Of a stretch of DNA of 64,000 nt, positions 13,801 through 24,955 are shown piece by piece. The stretch lies in contig JAMKCF010000008.1 of assembly GCA_023634235.1 (NCBI GenBank), positions 12,739,676-12,803,675 of the forward strand. Direction: 5' to 3'. The first letter of the stretch is position 1; every line of letters starts with the position of its first letter. The stretch is from Pisaster brevispinus (Eukaryota; Echinodermata; Asteroidea; Forcipulatida; Asteriidae). Below the pieces are notes generated by a model. That model made no database searches, was not told the origin of the DNA, and saw only the letters and a list, made by a program, of their open reading frames with translations. A program made the translations under genes and the position numbers.

Positions 13801-16490
13801 TGTCCTCCTTATCAAAGGTAGGGTCATAGATTGGTTCAGGTCAATTTAAATGCTGATTTAAAACCCTTAAAGGAGGGAATGGGCCTATTAATGGTACCAC
13901 ACAATGATTAATTAAGCCATATCTCCAAAATTGAATGACCTGGGGGAGTCAAATTCAGTGATATCCTAAAATGGACCTTACACATATATAATTGGAGGGG
14001 GGGCAGACTCCAGAGTACAAATACTTTTTTACAGGAATTTTTCAAAAAAATATATTGGATTGTGTGGTAGTAAATAGTGGCCCTCTATTGACTATTGATT
14101 TTCATTTGAATGATGTGGTTTTTAAGTATATAAGTCAACTATAGAGGTCACCATTTTTTAGTAGTAAATAACATTTAGTAAAAAACATCTGGTAGTTTCA
14201 TATATAGGACAAAGTTTATCTGTTACTGGTGTAAATCAGACAAACTACAATTATTTGACTTACAATTTTAATTCTTAAAAGTCTATGACTTGATTGAGCT
14301 GTAATTCTTAAAACAATAGACGGTGGGAATAGACCTAGTCCATATAACATATACATAGCTAGTCATCTTAGTTGAGTTTTTGTTGCCTTTTGTGTGTATA
14401 TAAAAAAAGTGTTCACTACTTGTACAAAAAGTGGTCATTACGTGTGTTGCTGGCAACTCAAAGTGTGTGGCAATTGGCCGACCTGTTTCTAATCAGGAGT
14501 TTTGTCCTAAGCACACTTTAATCAAGATTACAGACACAACTGAACAATGCACTGAGTAACAAGATTCAGTTCAAAACAAAAAAATGATAGGACATCTTGA
14601 ACGAGTTGAATTGTTTTGAATCTTTTCCAAATAGCGATCAAGCAGTCTTTCATAAATGAAAGAGACAGCATCCACTTGATTAAGATGCTGCACTTGCTGC
14701 AATGTGCTACATTTTAAGTCACCTTCCTAAGTCTGTATATTATTAGTTGAAAGTCTGGATAAAGCTTTTACCATTAATGTAAGATTGATAGAGTGTAGAA
14801 TCGTGCATTCACAATTAGTTTTCAAAGGTCACACACGTATCATCTATAGTCACACAACGTAACACAAAAGTAGCAAGTGTGACCCCATATTTTGTTCTGT
14901 GATTTCTGTAAGTTAAAGATGTTTTTATAAGGTTTTTGAATATGGGACTTTTAAACTTGTTTACAATATGAAGTAAGATTTTGTTTTTTCAGTTTTGTTT
15001 AGATTGTGTGACGTGTGTTTTGCAAATAAAACCTGAAGAGAATGTAAACACCACTTTGTTTATTACTTTATGGAGAAATAATAAATACCATTCTTCTTTT
15101 TGCTTCATGATGAAACCAATAATAGACCTATACATGTTTACAAGTGCGCTTAAATTGTACTGGACAAAGCTCACTTTTTCAGTGAATGGCCCATTATTGA
15201 TTTTTGCAGGGGCAGGCTTAAAAAAGAAGAAAAGACAAACAAAGCATTCGGGGGGGGGGGAAGAGACACAGCCAATTATTACCACCATGTTCAGAACAAT
15301 CAAGTAGGAGTTTTTGTTTGTTTGTTTGTTTGTTTGTTTGTTTGTTTGATTGTTTGTATGAATCGGCGAAACAAGGGAATGTTACAGACCTCCGGCTGAA
15401 GAAAGAAACTAATCTATCTCATTCAAACATTGATAACCTCTATGACTATCAACTGCGCAGATCAATCAACAGTAACTCAGATACGACAAAAGTAGTTATC
15501 ACGCAAGCGAGAGAAGAATACGGATATCGTAGCGCTTCTGCGTCGTCCCATACCCATCGAGGCCGAAGGCAGAGTTGGATATTGGGCACGGACGCGCTAT
15601 ATCGCCCATAATTCCTAGAGTGCGTGTGTGCTAGTGATCACGATTTTTATCTTCAAGCAAATTTAACGTACAGATGACATACTTGTCATCCACAACAGCG
15701 CTCCCGAAAAATTTCAAAATCATCAGGTACAACATGAATCAAATAAACCCGGCCCTTAAATTTACTTTGTATGCCTCTGATATTTGTATCAACTACCTTG
15801 GCTTGACAATCTTTAAGTGTAAAAGGTTCAACGAAACCGTTATATTGTATGTTGTTATGTATATATACCAAACCCACTAAAACGGACAAGCAAAACTCCG
15901 TTGGTTTTCAGTACGACATACAACCCGTACAACAACCAAAGTGATCAAAACAAATCAATTAAGCGTGGTAGGTCCCCAGAGAACCTCAGATCCATTTAGG
16001 TCTGCCAGTGGTGAGTGTGGTGAGTGGTGTAGTTATAACATTGTCATATTTCATATCCCCATGATTTATTGGACGTCTTAGTGACTTCTTTACATGCCCA
16101 GTTGTTGTCTGGGATTACTTAAGCCTTGATTTGTTTTGTTTAATTAGTTTTTAATTAATTTTGGTCTAAATTTTTTTTTAATTTTTTTATTTTTTTATTA
16201 TTATTATTATTATTATTTTTTTTTTGGGGGGTGGTAAAATTAGAGGCAATTATATCGTCAATAATTTTGGGTTGAACAAAGACAAATACTATAGAACAAA
16301 GAGTTTCAAGTTTCATGTCTGTGTTATATTTTTGTATTAAACTGACAGATTTTTAACACCCTTTTTAAATAGCCACACTGACTATGTCATGTTCTGTGGT
16401 TTAGTATGCGGACAGGAGTGTGTCTCTCTCACATAGTGGAGACAGTTTGTCTAGGGGGGGGGGGGTGAGTGGTGGCTTTCAACAACCTGT
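13801..16490. other. Gene A 3' flank, no gene recognised
   Basis: AT-rich sequence after the gene A stop codon. AATAAA at about 15025-15031 is a possible polyadenylation signal, though far from the stop. A TTTG microsatellite lies at 15315-15352 and a T/ATT-rich run at 16160-16225. The open frames here have no recognisable domain. Confidence 0.5.
15315..15352. repeat. (TTTG)n microsatellite
   Basis: About eight to nine TTTG repeats with one GATT interruption near the end. The complementary type, (CAAA)n, occurs at 20142-20182 and 25960-25980. Confidence 0.9.
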
Positions 16491-16589
16491 CGACAAGACT
16501 TGACAAGCCAAGCTTATTGCAGAGAACTAACAGCTGAACAGATTGTTCCACTTATCAGAGGGTTAGATCTGGTTAGCTCTGTGTTTATG

Positions 16590-17352
16590 TGTAGTGGTAT
16601 ACCAGATTTTGTGTACATTTGTATGCCAGGCACAGATTTCACAGCCCATAATTTTTTTTTTACACAACTCTGGGAACTGAACCCCCCCCCCCCCAATCTA
16701 AGATATGTGAAATGGTCCTGTCTGTAATTTCCTGGACGATCAAGTCCCTCGGGGCCTTGCAAGTGAAAAAAAGAGAAAGCACTTAGCATCTGCCACCCAG
16801 CACTGGAAGACTCCCGTATTATATTGTGGTATACCAGATTTTGTGTACAGTTGTATGCCAGGATCAAATTTTACAGCCCATCAAAAAAAATATATAAACA
16901 ATCTGAGAACTGACCCCCCCAAAAAAAAAAAAAAATCTAAGTTATGTGGAATGGTCGTGTCTACACTATTTAAAATGTCCGTAAATTTACTTTTCCGGTA
17001 ATTTTGCTGCCAGCAAAAAATAGCGTTCCGTATTCCTGCAGCAATATTACCGGAAAAGTGTTTTCATTCCGTAAAATAAAAAGACCCTTAACATGAGTTT
17101 GTACACGTGTACACGGTTGTGGTTGAAATAACATTATGTACTTACACGTACTATATTATGTGTAGGTGTTTGGGCAAATGTGGTTGATTGTACTTACGCT
17201 AACTAGCATAATTAATATTAGCATTTTTGGAAAGTCCGTAAAATTACGGCGAAAATACGGAATATTTCACTTTACGGAGTCCGTAAATTTACGGAAATTT
17301 TTAACAGTGTAGGATCTCCTGGATGATCAAGTCCCTAGGGGCTTTGCAAGTG
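16590..17352. repeat. Local tandem duplication, second copy interrupted by a MITE
   Basis: Text from about 16596 (TGGTATACCAGATTTTGTGT) to the segment ending CTTGCAAGTG near 16764 recurs from about 16826 to 17352. The second copy is split by the CACTA-like insert at 16964-17309. Removing the insert restores the alignment across CTGGA(C/T)GATCAAGTCCCT. A homopolymer C run also differs in length between copies. Confidence 0.8.
16964..17309. mobile_element. CACTA-like MITE, 346 bp
   Basis: The element starts CACTATTTAAAATGTCCGT and ends with the near-perfect inverted form (...TTTTTAACAGTG), giving about 27-bp terminal inverted repeats with two or three mismatches. TA flanks both ends (16962-16963 and 17310-17311) and occurs once at the matching place in the uninterrupted duplicate near 16725, consistent with a TA target duplication. 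CACTR termini fit the EnSpm/CACTA superfamily. Further CCGTAAATTTACGG motifs form subterminal palindromes. There is no coding capacity. Confidence 0.75.
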
Positions 17353-20300
17353 TAGAACAACAAGAGCAATTTAAAATCTACCTTCCAAAAATGGCAGACT
17401 CCCACCTACAAGGGTTTTAAATACCCAACAATAAAACACTTCCAGAGATCTTTCCAGACCTAGCCAGGTTGAACTCCTCCGTTGCGTTCAACGTGACGGA
17501 GTCCAGGGTATAAAGGTCCCGTACCATTGCGAAAGAATTGATAACAAGCATTTTTAATATAACACCTGATAGAGGAAGCTGAAACTTCGTACACATAATC
17601 CTTTTGTCCAGAACTCTCAGCCTGCTCGGTTCAGAATTTTTAGTTATTTGGAAATTAAAATGAAAATTGACATCTACTCTGTAATTTTCTGTTCTGACTC
17701 CGTTTATGAATACTCGCATGCAAGCGCGCCCATAGCAAGTTCGTCACACTTGTTCTAGTCTGGTGCAAGACTCCTCTCGTGTTTTATTTGTCAAGATGTC
17801 CCCCGCGAGAGGGCGCTCACATCCACGAACATGCCTGCAAAAATGATGCTGCCATTCTCGCTGGGAATAATCAAAACGAAGTCTTAAACCCAGAATACAT
17901 TCCTTCGTGCTACAAAGTGCGTTGACCCGGAAGTCGATGGAGTCGCTATGCATTTTGTACATGCGCACTCGTGCTCACTCGTCAATCGGTACATAAAGTT
18001 TACAACTTTTGCGTGGATCTGCAATTTAGTTTCTGGAATAATATCATCCATGGATATATTTGTTACTCTTTGATGCCTCAACAGTGTAGTTATGGCCGTT
18101 AAAAATATGTGAAGAGAATGCCAGCTTCTTAAATCAGGTAAAACTATTGAAAAAACATTAGTCAAAACTGTGTTCGCATGCTTAAGAAGCTTTATACCCT
18201 GGACGTTAGAGTAGTGCAACATACACTGACGTCCTACCAGGGCTATTATTCCAGACCCTTTTTGCATTGCGTACACACAAGAAAAACATAAGATAAGATA
18301 ACTGTTGATCAGAGAAAAACTAACCGGAGTCCAACCCACTTGACCACAACAGCACAATTCTTTCACTGGAGATTCCGCGGTTTTTGGTTCTTTTTTGACA
18401 TACTGCTGCCTAAATTTCACTTCCATTCTAAAGCATAATGAACAATGTACTTATGCAATTAAACATAGAGGACTTAAAAAACAGTGCTCTGCAGTTGTTA
18501 GGTAATCTTCTCACCTACCTCTCGACCACTGGTTTTGTGAAGAAGAAAACAATAATTATAAATATCTTCTGTACAAAATGCATAGCTGCATCTTCACCGA
18601 AGTACAGGAATGCTGGCCTTTCTGTGTATTCACTGATGTATGCAATAACTTGCACCGAACAAAGATCACCTGAGTAAATATATTAAGCCAAAATGAAAAC
18701 AATTAACTGCAAAAGCTACTACATGTATAATCATGAGTGTTTGGGGTAAACTTGTTCGTTTTGTGCAGGGTGGTGTGGGGAAATTTGCTGAAAGTTTGAT
18801 GCTCGGATCTTTGGATAGACAGGTGTACGTGTGTTTTTATTTTGAATGGAGAATAAGTCGACGGGCCTTGAAACTCCCCGTGTCAAACTGAGCAGAGGAT
18901 GGGCAGCTCAAGAGTCAAGGGATAAATCCCCCTTTACTGTAAAAAAATTCGAAACTTCTAAGTATTTTACTAAAGTATTTTGATTTTGCACTGTATGCTG
19001 TGGGACTTTATTTAGTCGGGTGCATCCATTGATCTCTTCTTTGAATGAAAGTAAAATATTACATGCGAGGAAATAACTTGTGCTCATTTCTTTGAAAAAA
19101 TTTACACTATGAGAGGTTTTTGTTTGGTTGTTTGTTAAAGCCTACCATTATTTTGTCAACGGTAGTTTAAGGGGTGCCGCCGTGTGACCGTGTCGCCTTT
19201 AACGAATATGGTTACTTAGTGGTTAAAGATATGAACTGTGTTTCAGCCCTTTTTTCTATAGCTCTAAGGTTGTACATAGTTGTGACAGTGATGATGCAAG
19301 CAGCACTTGTAGTAGTGATACTATTATGTTAGGTTAAAAAAGAAATTGCAGTAACACCATGTAGGTTAATCTATGGTTCCGGAAGAGTACATCGGTTCGT
19401 TTCGGAACCACCGAAAATAACTACCTTGGAGGGCAAATTACGTAATAACTGATCCTTTGAAAAGACCCCTGCTCCAGTTTGTAGTAGGTTTATAGTAGCC
19501 TGAAATATCGGATTACAGCCGGGGTACGAAGCTTTTTACACATCACTATCGAGCCTGTCACCCATAGGGATGCTTAATTCCCTATACACAGTTAAATATG
19601 CTTGCTCTTTAACCCTCTGGACGTGTTTATGATTGGTTGCTTGCTATGAAGCCCCGCCCAATAGCCTTCCAGCTCATACACGTTGGACCTAAAAATAATA
19701 TACACAGACCACTATTCACCCTGTGTTGCCCACGCTTTTTGTGGTGTCTGCAGGCTATAAACCTAGCTAAGGTTGATTGGTGTCTGTTTAATTCAAGGCC
19801 ACAAATCCCAGCAAGCAACACTTGATAATGAACTATTGTGCGTGATCCCTTGACCTTGTGCATAGAGTAACAGGATGTGCAAAAGCATGAGAGAGTGCCT
19901 GACTGCTGAATTATGAGAGGTACAAGATTATGTTATTGTTGTTCGACCATGCAAACCTTCAAGTAATATTTATTATGTTTTAGTTTGATCGTGCCATTCA
20001 TAGATGTAGAGCCTAAAAAAAAAAAGTTAAGTTGGCGTAACGGGCCAGAAAAAAATAGGGTAGTTTGGTCGGTCTTTTTTTATTTTTTCCCCCTTCAACA
20101 ACAGTGACATGTGCACACAACTTTCGTAGCGTAAAAACACAACCAAACAAACAAACAAACAAACAAACAAACAAACAAACAAAGCAAAAAAACACGGAAG
20201 TGATGTTCGCAAATCTTCGGTTTTTTTTAGACGATCTTATCCCCTAATTCCTATCCTTAGTAATACTTTTTTCATTAACAACCATTAACATGGCTTTGTG

Positions 20301-20590
20301 ATTTGGGAATCGATTTTATGGAACTTCTTTCGTGTTCAACGATCGATCGACGACGCACATTGAAAAACAATTCATTGAACTTTGCCCCGCATCGCCCTCT
20401 ATCGGCAAAAGTTGTCGATGCTTGATTAGCCTTAAATCCGCGGGCGTGCGCCTTATTGTGCAGCAATTGTTTACTCTGGTAGTGAATTTGTACCAATTTG
20501 GAGGGTAGCCAAGCTTTCTTATGAATATGGAAATTATTAACGGGCGAGTCACAGCGTGCGGAATGTTGGTTAGGATGGACTTGCTCTTGT
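17312..20590. other. Mostly unassigned region with weak open frames
   Basis: A minus-strand open frame of 180 codons runs 18426-17884. Its first 30-odd codons (MEVKFRQQYVKKEPK...) have a coding look and a possible GTTAGT donor near 18326, but no known domain was recognised. A plus-strand ATG lies 12 bp away at 18438 with a possible donor at about 18501; a divergent pair is conceivable but unsupported. A (CAAA)n run is at 20142-20182. A short sequence near 19255-19290 (TCTAAGGTTGTACATAGT) recurs near 30330. Nothing else could be supported. Confidence 0.3.
20142..20182. repeat. (CAAA)n microsatellite
   Basis: Nine to ten uninterrupted CAAA units, followed by GCAAAAAAA. Confidence 0.9.
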
Positions 20591-20595
20591 TGGAC

Positions 20596-21766
20596 CAGCC
20601 CCCGATTTCACGAAACTCATCGCAAGAAGCGATGCATCGTATGGTTTCCGATGCATCGCAAACCTAAGACACGTCGCGGCTGCGACGAGTTCTAAATTCC
20701 GTTTCACCATACACGTCGTAAGCGCGACGAGTCGCAACTCAAAACCATTTTCACTCTAAATTAAAACAACCCTTTGGACGAGGATGAACTGCTAAAGTTG
20801 TGTGGCTGTTTTGTGTTGTATACAACTTGGTCATAAAACAGTCGTGTATACATGTAGTTCATTCACGATGGCAGAATTCGCTGCTCGCACTAGTCTTTTT
20901 CGTGCTATTTAGTGGTTGCGCTGTTTGTGTATCACTATCCGTCGGCAGCTGCCCGGGCCTTGACTGAAGGCTAAGATCGCTGTGGGTTGTTTTACCATGG
21001 TTTAACAACCACGTAAAAAGCGGTTACATAAAACGGGAAAGGTTATAATCCACAAGATTGTATAGCAATAGACGTAAAATCACGATCTTTTGTCAATCAA
21101 GAAACGGTTAATCTGTTGGAACCCCCCCCCCCATCACCTAAATATTATTTTATTTAGATCTAATGAAATTTTACCCAATAAAATAATAGGGGCCAGCATT
21201 GAATATTTTAAAAGCTTACCCTTGTGACACGTTCAACGCTCCATAAACCCTCTCGATGATGTGATAAATACCTTGTTTGGTAAATCTATACCGACGAAAT
21301 ATTTCATCATCAGTTAGACTGTCGAGAGGGTTAGGCCGTGTCCGAAACGGCGGCTTCGGCTACAGCTACGGCTAGATCCCGCGCGTCTGCCTATTTTCAA
21401 CACTGGCAGACGCGCTGATCTAGCTGTAGCTGTAGCCGAAGTCGCCGTTTCGGACACGGCCTTAGTTCGGTCGCGAAACAGTCTCTCTCTGACGCAACGC
21501 TCTTCCGGCTTCTCGATTAGCAAGCAGCATCAACGCCACTTTGCAAGCGTTTGCGCGTTATCACATGAAACATCGCTTTCTTAAGACGACAATTTGGGTA
21601 GTCGTAACTTATGACGTGTTCTTCCTCGTAGTCAAGGAACTTGCGACGTATTCGACGCATCGTAACTTTGATGAAATCGTTTTTATACGCATCGCAACTT
21701 AAGACGTGTAACCGGTCGTATCTTGCGTTTACGACGCGTCGCAGCGCTTCGTGAAATCGGGGGCTG
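20596..21766. mobile_element. TIR DNA transposon remnant, 1.17 kb, non-autonomous
   Basis: Perfect 19-bp terminal inverted repeats: CAGCCCCCGATTTCACGAA at the left end and its exact complement ending GGGGGCTG at 21766. Subterminal regions on both sides are packed with CGACG/CGTCG and GATGCATCG motifs, reminiscent of foldback or hAT-like non-autonomous elements. No clear target-site duplication was found and the minus open frame 22041-21517 only overlaps the right end, so no transposase is claimed. It contains the Harbinger-like MITE at 21334-21461, so it is the older insertion. Confidence 0.75.
21334..21461. mobile_element. Harbinger-like MITE, 128 bp, nested
   Basis: Perfect 19-bp TIRs begin GGCCGTGTCCGAAACGGCG and end with its complement. 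TTA occurs on both flanks (21331-21333, 21462-21464), matching the TWA target duplication of PIF/Harbinger elements. The interior continues as a near-complete palindrome (GGCTTCGGCTACAGCTACGG against its complement) around a TATTTTCAACA loop. The element is too short to code. Confidence 0.85.
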
Positions 21767-22325
21767 CTCTTTGTGTACTGTTCATTCATGGAGTATTTCA
21801 TTCCTCCATGGTACAAGTCACCATGTGTTGTGTGTGCGACCGGCGGAGAGCAAACGTTGTGGGGCCGGTGGTGGTTCCTCACTACCCACCATGTGGTTTT
21901 GTGCGTGCGTGTTTTAACGTTTGTATGAACGATTGCAATTGTGATCGCGATCGCAATAAATTTAGAAATATCAAGACTTGCCAAGCCATTTACGAACTCA
22001 AAAATAATATTTCTTTTGGATTTTAACACCGTACCCCTCATTTATTGTGAAAAGGAACACATTTTTGACTCGCCTGGCGGACTAGTAAAGGAAAGGTTTT
22101 GCCCGCCGCTGTTTTCACTCGCGACCGGTCGACCGCTTATTTCGAACTTGAAAAGCAGCCTGTATATAGATGGATTGCAATAACGTCACGAATTTTCCAT
22201 GATCCTCTCTGATTTTCTGGGGTTTGCCATCTTTGATGTAACAACAACAACAGGACGTCCTCTGGCCGTGCAAGCATGGATCCCGTATGCATGCAACATG
22301 CAGCGAGCGATCCCGGGCGCACGAA

Positions 22326-22531
22326 ATGGGGTTAAGCTGTGCAGTTTTTGGTTGTTCTAATACTGTTTAGAATACTAATGATAGGATTTTTAGTTACAAT
22401 GCGAGAAGGGTCCAAAATAAAAGAATTAACTCTGAGACGACAGAAACAGCTGGCTCGCACATCTGAACAGATCGGATATAAAAAGGACAAGCTACAAACA
22501 CATACGAGTATATGCAGAGCATTTCGTGACA
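22326..22531 (+). pseudogene. Degenerate THAP-type zinc-finger exon
   Basis: From the ATG at 22326 the frame begins MGLSCAVFGCSNT, the C-x4-C opening of a THAP domain, then hits TAG in that frame. About 50 bases later another frame carries KELTLRRQKQLARTS and KLQTHTSICRAF, which match the LT..RR..WL.R and VCS.HF parts of THAP domains but with Trp replaced by Leu and the final zinc-binding His missing. A GTAAAA donor-like site follows at about 22532. The reading frame is therefore broken between the two halves and two signature residues are gone. THAP exons are typical of P-element-like transposases and their domesticated relatives. No downstream exons were identified. Confidence 0.5.
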
Positions 22532-22840
22532 GGTAAAAAAGAAACTAGTATAAGGCCTGACGTTATGACGCCTTTGGTTAATTGTAAAGTAAAGGGACAC
22601 ACCGGCTTACTGTTTACCTCATTTAGTGATGTGGAATGACAGACAATAATTTTTAGATGGTTGTTGTAAAAAAGAATCATCAAAATATCACGTAATTAAA
22701 AAAAAAAGTGAAAAAAAACTAAACGCGGTCAAAGGTCAGCTTATACGCTTTTCCAGTCGTTGCTACTGTCAAGTTTACGTTACAATGTTGGGCAATGTTG
22801 TAAGTAGACTGGTGCTCTGTTTATGTATTAATTATAACAA

Positions 22841-22876
22841 CTAGCGGGATGCCGCGCTTCGCGCGGCACCCGCTAG
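22841..22876. repeat. GC-rich perfect palindrome bounded by CTAG
   Basis: CTAGCGGG...CCCGCTAG around GCCGCGC-TTCG-GCGCGGC, a nearly uninterrupted 36-bp inverted repeat in an AT-rich setting. On the minus strand it would read as a hairpin ending CTAG before T, like a Helitron 3' end, but the CTAG is part of the palindrome itself and no 5' end was found. It is recorded as a repeat, with the Helitron reading left open. Confidence 0.6.
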
Positions 22877-23800
22877 ATGGGAGCGATTCTTGCGTAGAAA
22901 ATGCAGCAAATTTAATGTGGGTTGAGGGGGGTAACTGGAGGGACACTCAGAGGTAATAATTTTGTAGAATTGGCTTGGTAACGGTAGGTAAAATCGGTAC
23001 GCAATGTTGTTTTGTCTTATGACAAAATTGTGACCACCATGCAAAAGATGTTGAGTGGGGTCGGAACGTCGCCTGCCCTCCTGATCATTCTCGTCCCCTT
23101 TCTCCAACTACGAAGCATAATTTGGGGGTGTATGGCCGGAGATGAGTTGTAATATTGGGGAAGGATTTACTTAGTAATGATGCATGCTTGGCATGATCAT
23201 TTGTATGTTTTTTCATGATGTTAAAACTTGTGTTGAGCGACTACATGCCTATAAAGCAATCCACTGGTTTCTTTGAATATAAATTAGGCTTCTGAGCTCC
23301 TGTATTTATTTGTGACTTGATTTCTTTCTTTTTCTGTAATTCTGTATTTCTTTGTTTCTCTTTATCTTTATTTGTTAAAAGTGTCTTTGTTTCTACACCT
23401 TTTCTATATCCGTGTTTTGCCGTTTGTTTCTTTGTATCATGGCTAGGCCCCTCCTACTTTTAATTACTTTCTCGGTATGTTTCGGTTGTATTGTATTTCT
23501 TTATTTCTGCATTTGTGTGTTTGCTGCGTTGTTTTTTGTCTTGTTATTTATTTGTTTGTTGATTTCCAGGGCAACGTGTCCCCACCAATGCTGGCCATGA
23601 CTACATACTGCTTGTCTTTATTTTATGTTGTTATGAAGTAAATGAGTAAGCAACTTATCAATTTATGAAAGAAATAATAGAGGAGAAACATAAAAATGGG
23701 ACATAGGAGGCCATTTCAATATAAAAACAAATTTACCTGGATGACAAAGTTTCATTAACAGAAATGTGCAGTATCCTTATAAATGTGGAATTTTTTCTCA
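22877..23800. other. No gene recognised
   Basis: Includes a pyrimidine-rich stretch at about 23310-23580 (TTTCTTT runs). Open frames are low-complexity Phe/Leu/Cys strings and are not credible genes. Confidence 0.5.
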
Positions 23801-23814
23801 CTTTCGAGTATAAT

Positions 23815-24165
23815 TGTAATTCAATCATCTCATAGTCATTGTTGAATTAATTTTATTCGCTGCACTTAGCATTTCCCCGCCAGTTGACTAAGTGTCGTTC
23901 CCGAATCCTAAAAAATAAAACATAACACACTGCTACTATACACACTTATGTAATTGGCAAAACCCCCATTTATGTTTTGAATATGCCAAATTTTAATTCA
24001 ATCATCTCAGTCATTATTGAATTAATTGTATTCACTGCACATAGTATTTCCCCGCCACTTGACTAAGTTTCGTTCCCGAGTCCTACAAAAAACATAACAC
24101 ACTGCTACTACACACTATTGGCAACCCCCCATTTATGTTTTGAATATGCAAAATTTATCCCGAAA
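23815..24165. repeat. Two-copy tandem repeat, about 180-190 bp unit
   Basis: The text AATTCAATCATCTCA...GAATTAATT...GCTGCACTTAGCATTTCCCC...CATTTATGTTTTGAATATG at 23817-23985 is repeated at about 23994-24150 with small indels, including a short deletion before GGCAA in the second copy. Confidence 0.85.
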
Positions 24166-24508
24166 TCAACACCCACAAAAAATCATCTGACCCTCACGCA
24201 AGCTCCGCTAGCTACAGACAAAATAACCCCGCCGCAAAAAAACAAAAAACAAACAAACACATGCGTGAAACACGCAAGGGCCGACCAATGCGGGTGTGAT
24301 GTCCAGCTACCGTTGCACGCTTTCGCGGGGAGACGTATGAACACCAACGCAGAACCCAACCATCCCACGCAATGGGTATCCGGCTGCCGTTCCACGCAAT
24401 CGCTATCAGACGTAGGCACAACAACGCAGACCCCAACCCACGGGTACCCCGACATCGACCCAAGGACGCATCAACCCAGCAGGGTGCGGGCGCCAGTTGA
24501 CGTAAAAA

Positions 24509-24600
24509 GATGGCGCGCTTCTAATCCAAGATGGCGCGCTTCTAATCCAAGATGGCGCGCTTCCAATCCAAGATGGCGCGCTTCTAATCCAAGATGGCGA
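24509..24600. repeat. 21-bp tandem repeat, about 4.3 copies
   Basis: GATGGCGCGCTTCTAATCCA units with one T/C variant. The unit length is a multiple of three, so an open frame reads RWRASNP repeats, an artefact of the repeat. Confidence 0.9.
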
Positions 24601-24621
24601 TTTAAAGATCATTATAGTATA

Positions 24622-24783
24622 GAGCAAGTTCGGTTGGGCGGCTAGAGTGACTAGACTTACCAGAAACCATAGAGCACAGGGAGATTGACTAGATCGACCA
24701 TGCACTAGAGCATGGTCGAGATAGTCAATTCGAGAGCTACGTCGCACAGTCTAGTCACTCTAGTCGCCCACCCGAACTTGCTC
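24622..24783. mobile_element. Foldback MITE, 162 bp
   Basis: The left arm GAGCAAGTTCGGTTGGGCGG continuing through CTAGAGTGACTAGACT is mirrored by a right arm ending GTCGCCCACCCGAACTTGCTC. Inner arms (GACTAGATCGACCATGC against GCATGGTCGAGATAGTC) continue the pairing, so nearly the whole element folds back. It is non-coding. Family unassigned; flanking duplication unclear. Confidence 0.8.
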
Positions 24784-24879
24784 ATTGATGGCGAGGCATG
24801 AAGATCCAGACTTCATATCCTTCAAGCACAAATTCACGTGAAAATAAAAAACAGACATAAACGGACCTCATTTCTAGTC

Positions 24880-24955
24880 GAAGTCCTATCGGTCGTAACC
24901 AATTACTGTTTCGGTTGAACTTGCCATTGAAACAGTTATTGGTTACGGCCGCGAA
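24880..24955. repeat. Inverted repeat around CGGTCGTAACCAAT
   Basis: GTCGTAACCAATTACTGTTTC at the left is matched by GAAACAGTTATTGGTTACGGC at the right across a loop of about 15-20 bases. It lies just beyond the point where the YqaJ pseudogene stops matching its family and may belong to the sequence that truncated it. Confidence 0.7.

Noticed and set aside
17884..18426. 180-codon minus-strand open frame as a single gene
   Set aside because: No known domain, mixed hydrophobic composition, and likely splice signals inside; only its start looks protein-like.
21517..22041. 174-codon minus-strand open frame as a transposase
   Set aside because: It runs through the TIR element's subterminal repeats and its flank and has no transposase motif.
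22841..22876. Definite Helitron 3' end
   Set aside because: CTAG is part of the palindrome instead of following a hairpin at a distance, and no 5' terminus was found.
24118..24645. 175-codon open frame with RWRASNP repeats
   Set aside because: Arises from a 21-bp tandem repeat and C-rich sequence; no domain, no splice support.
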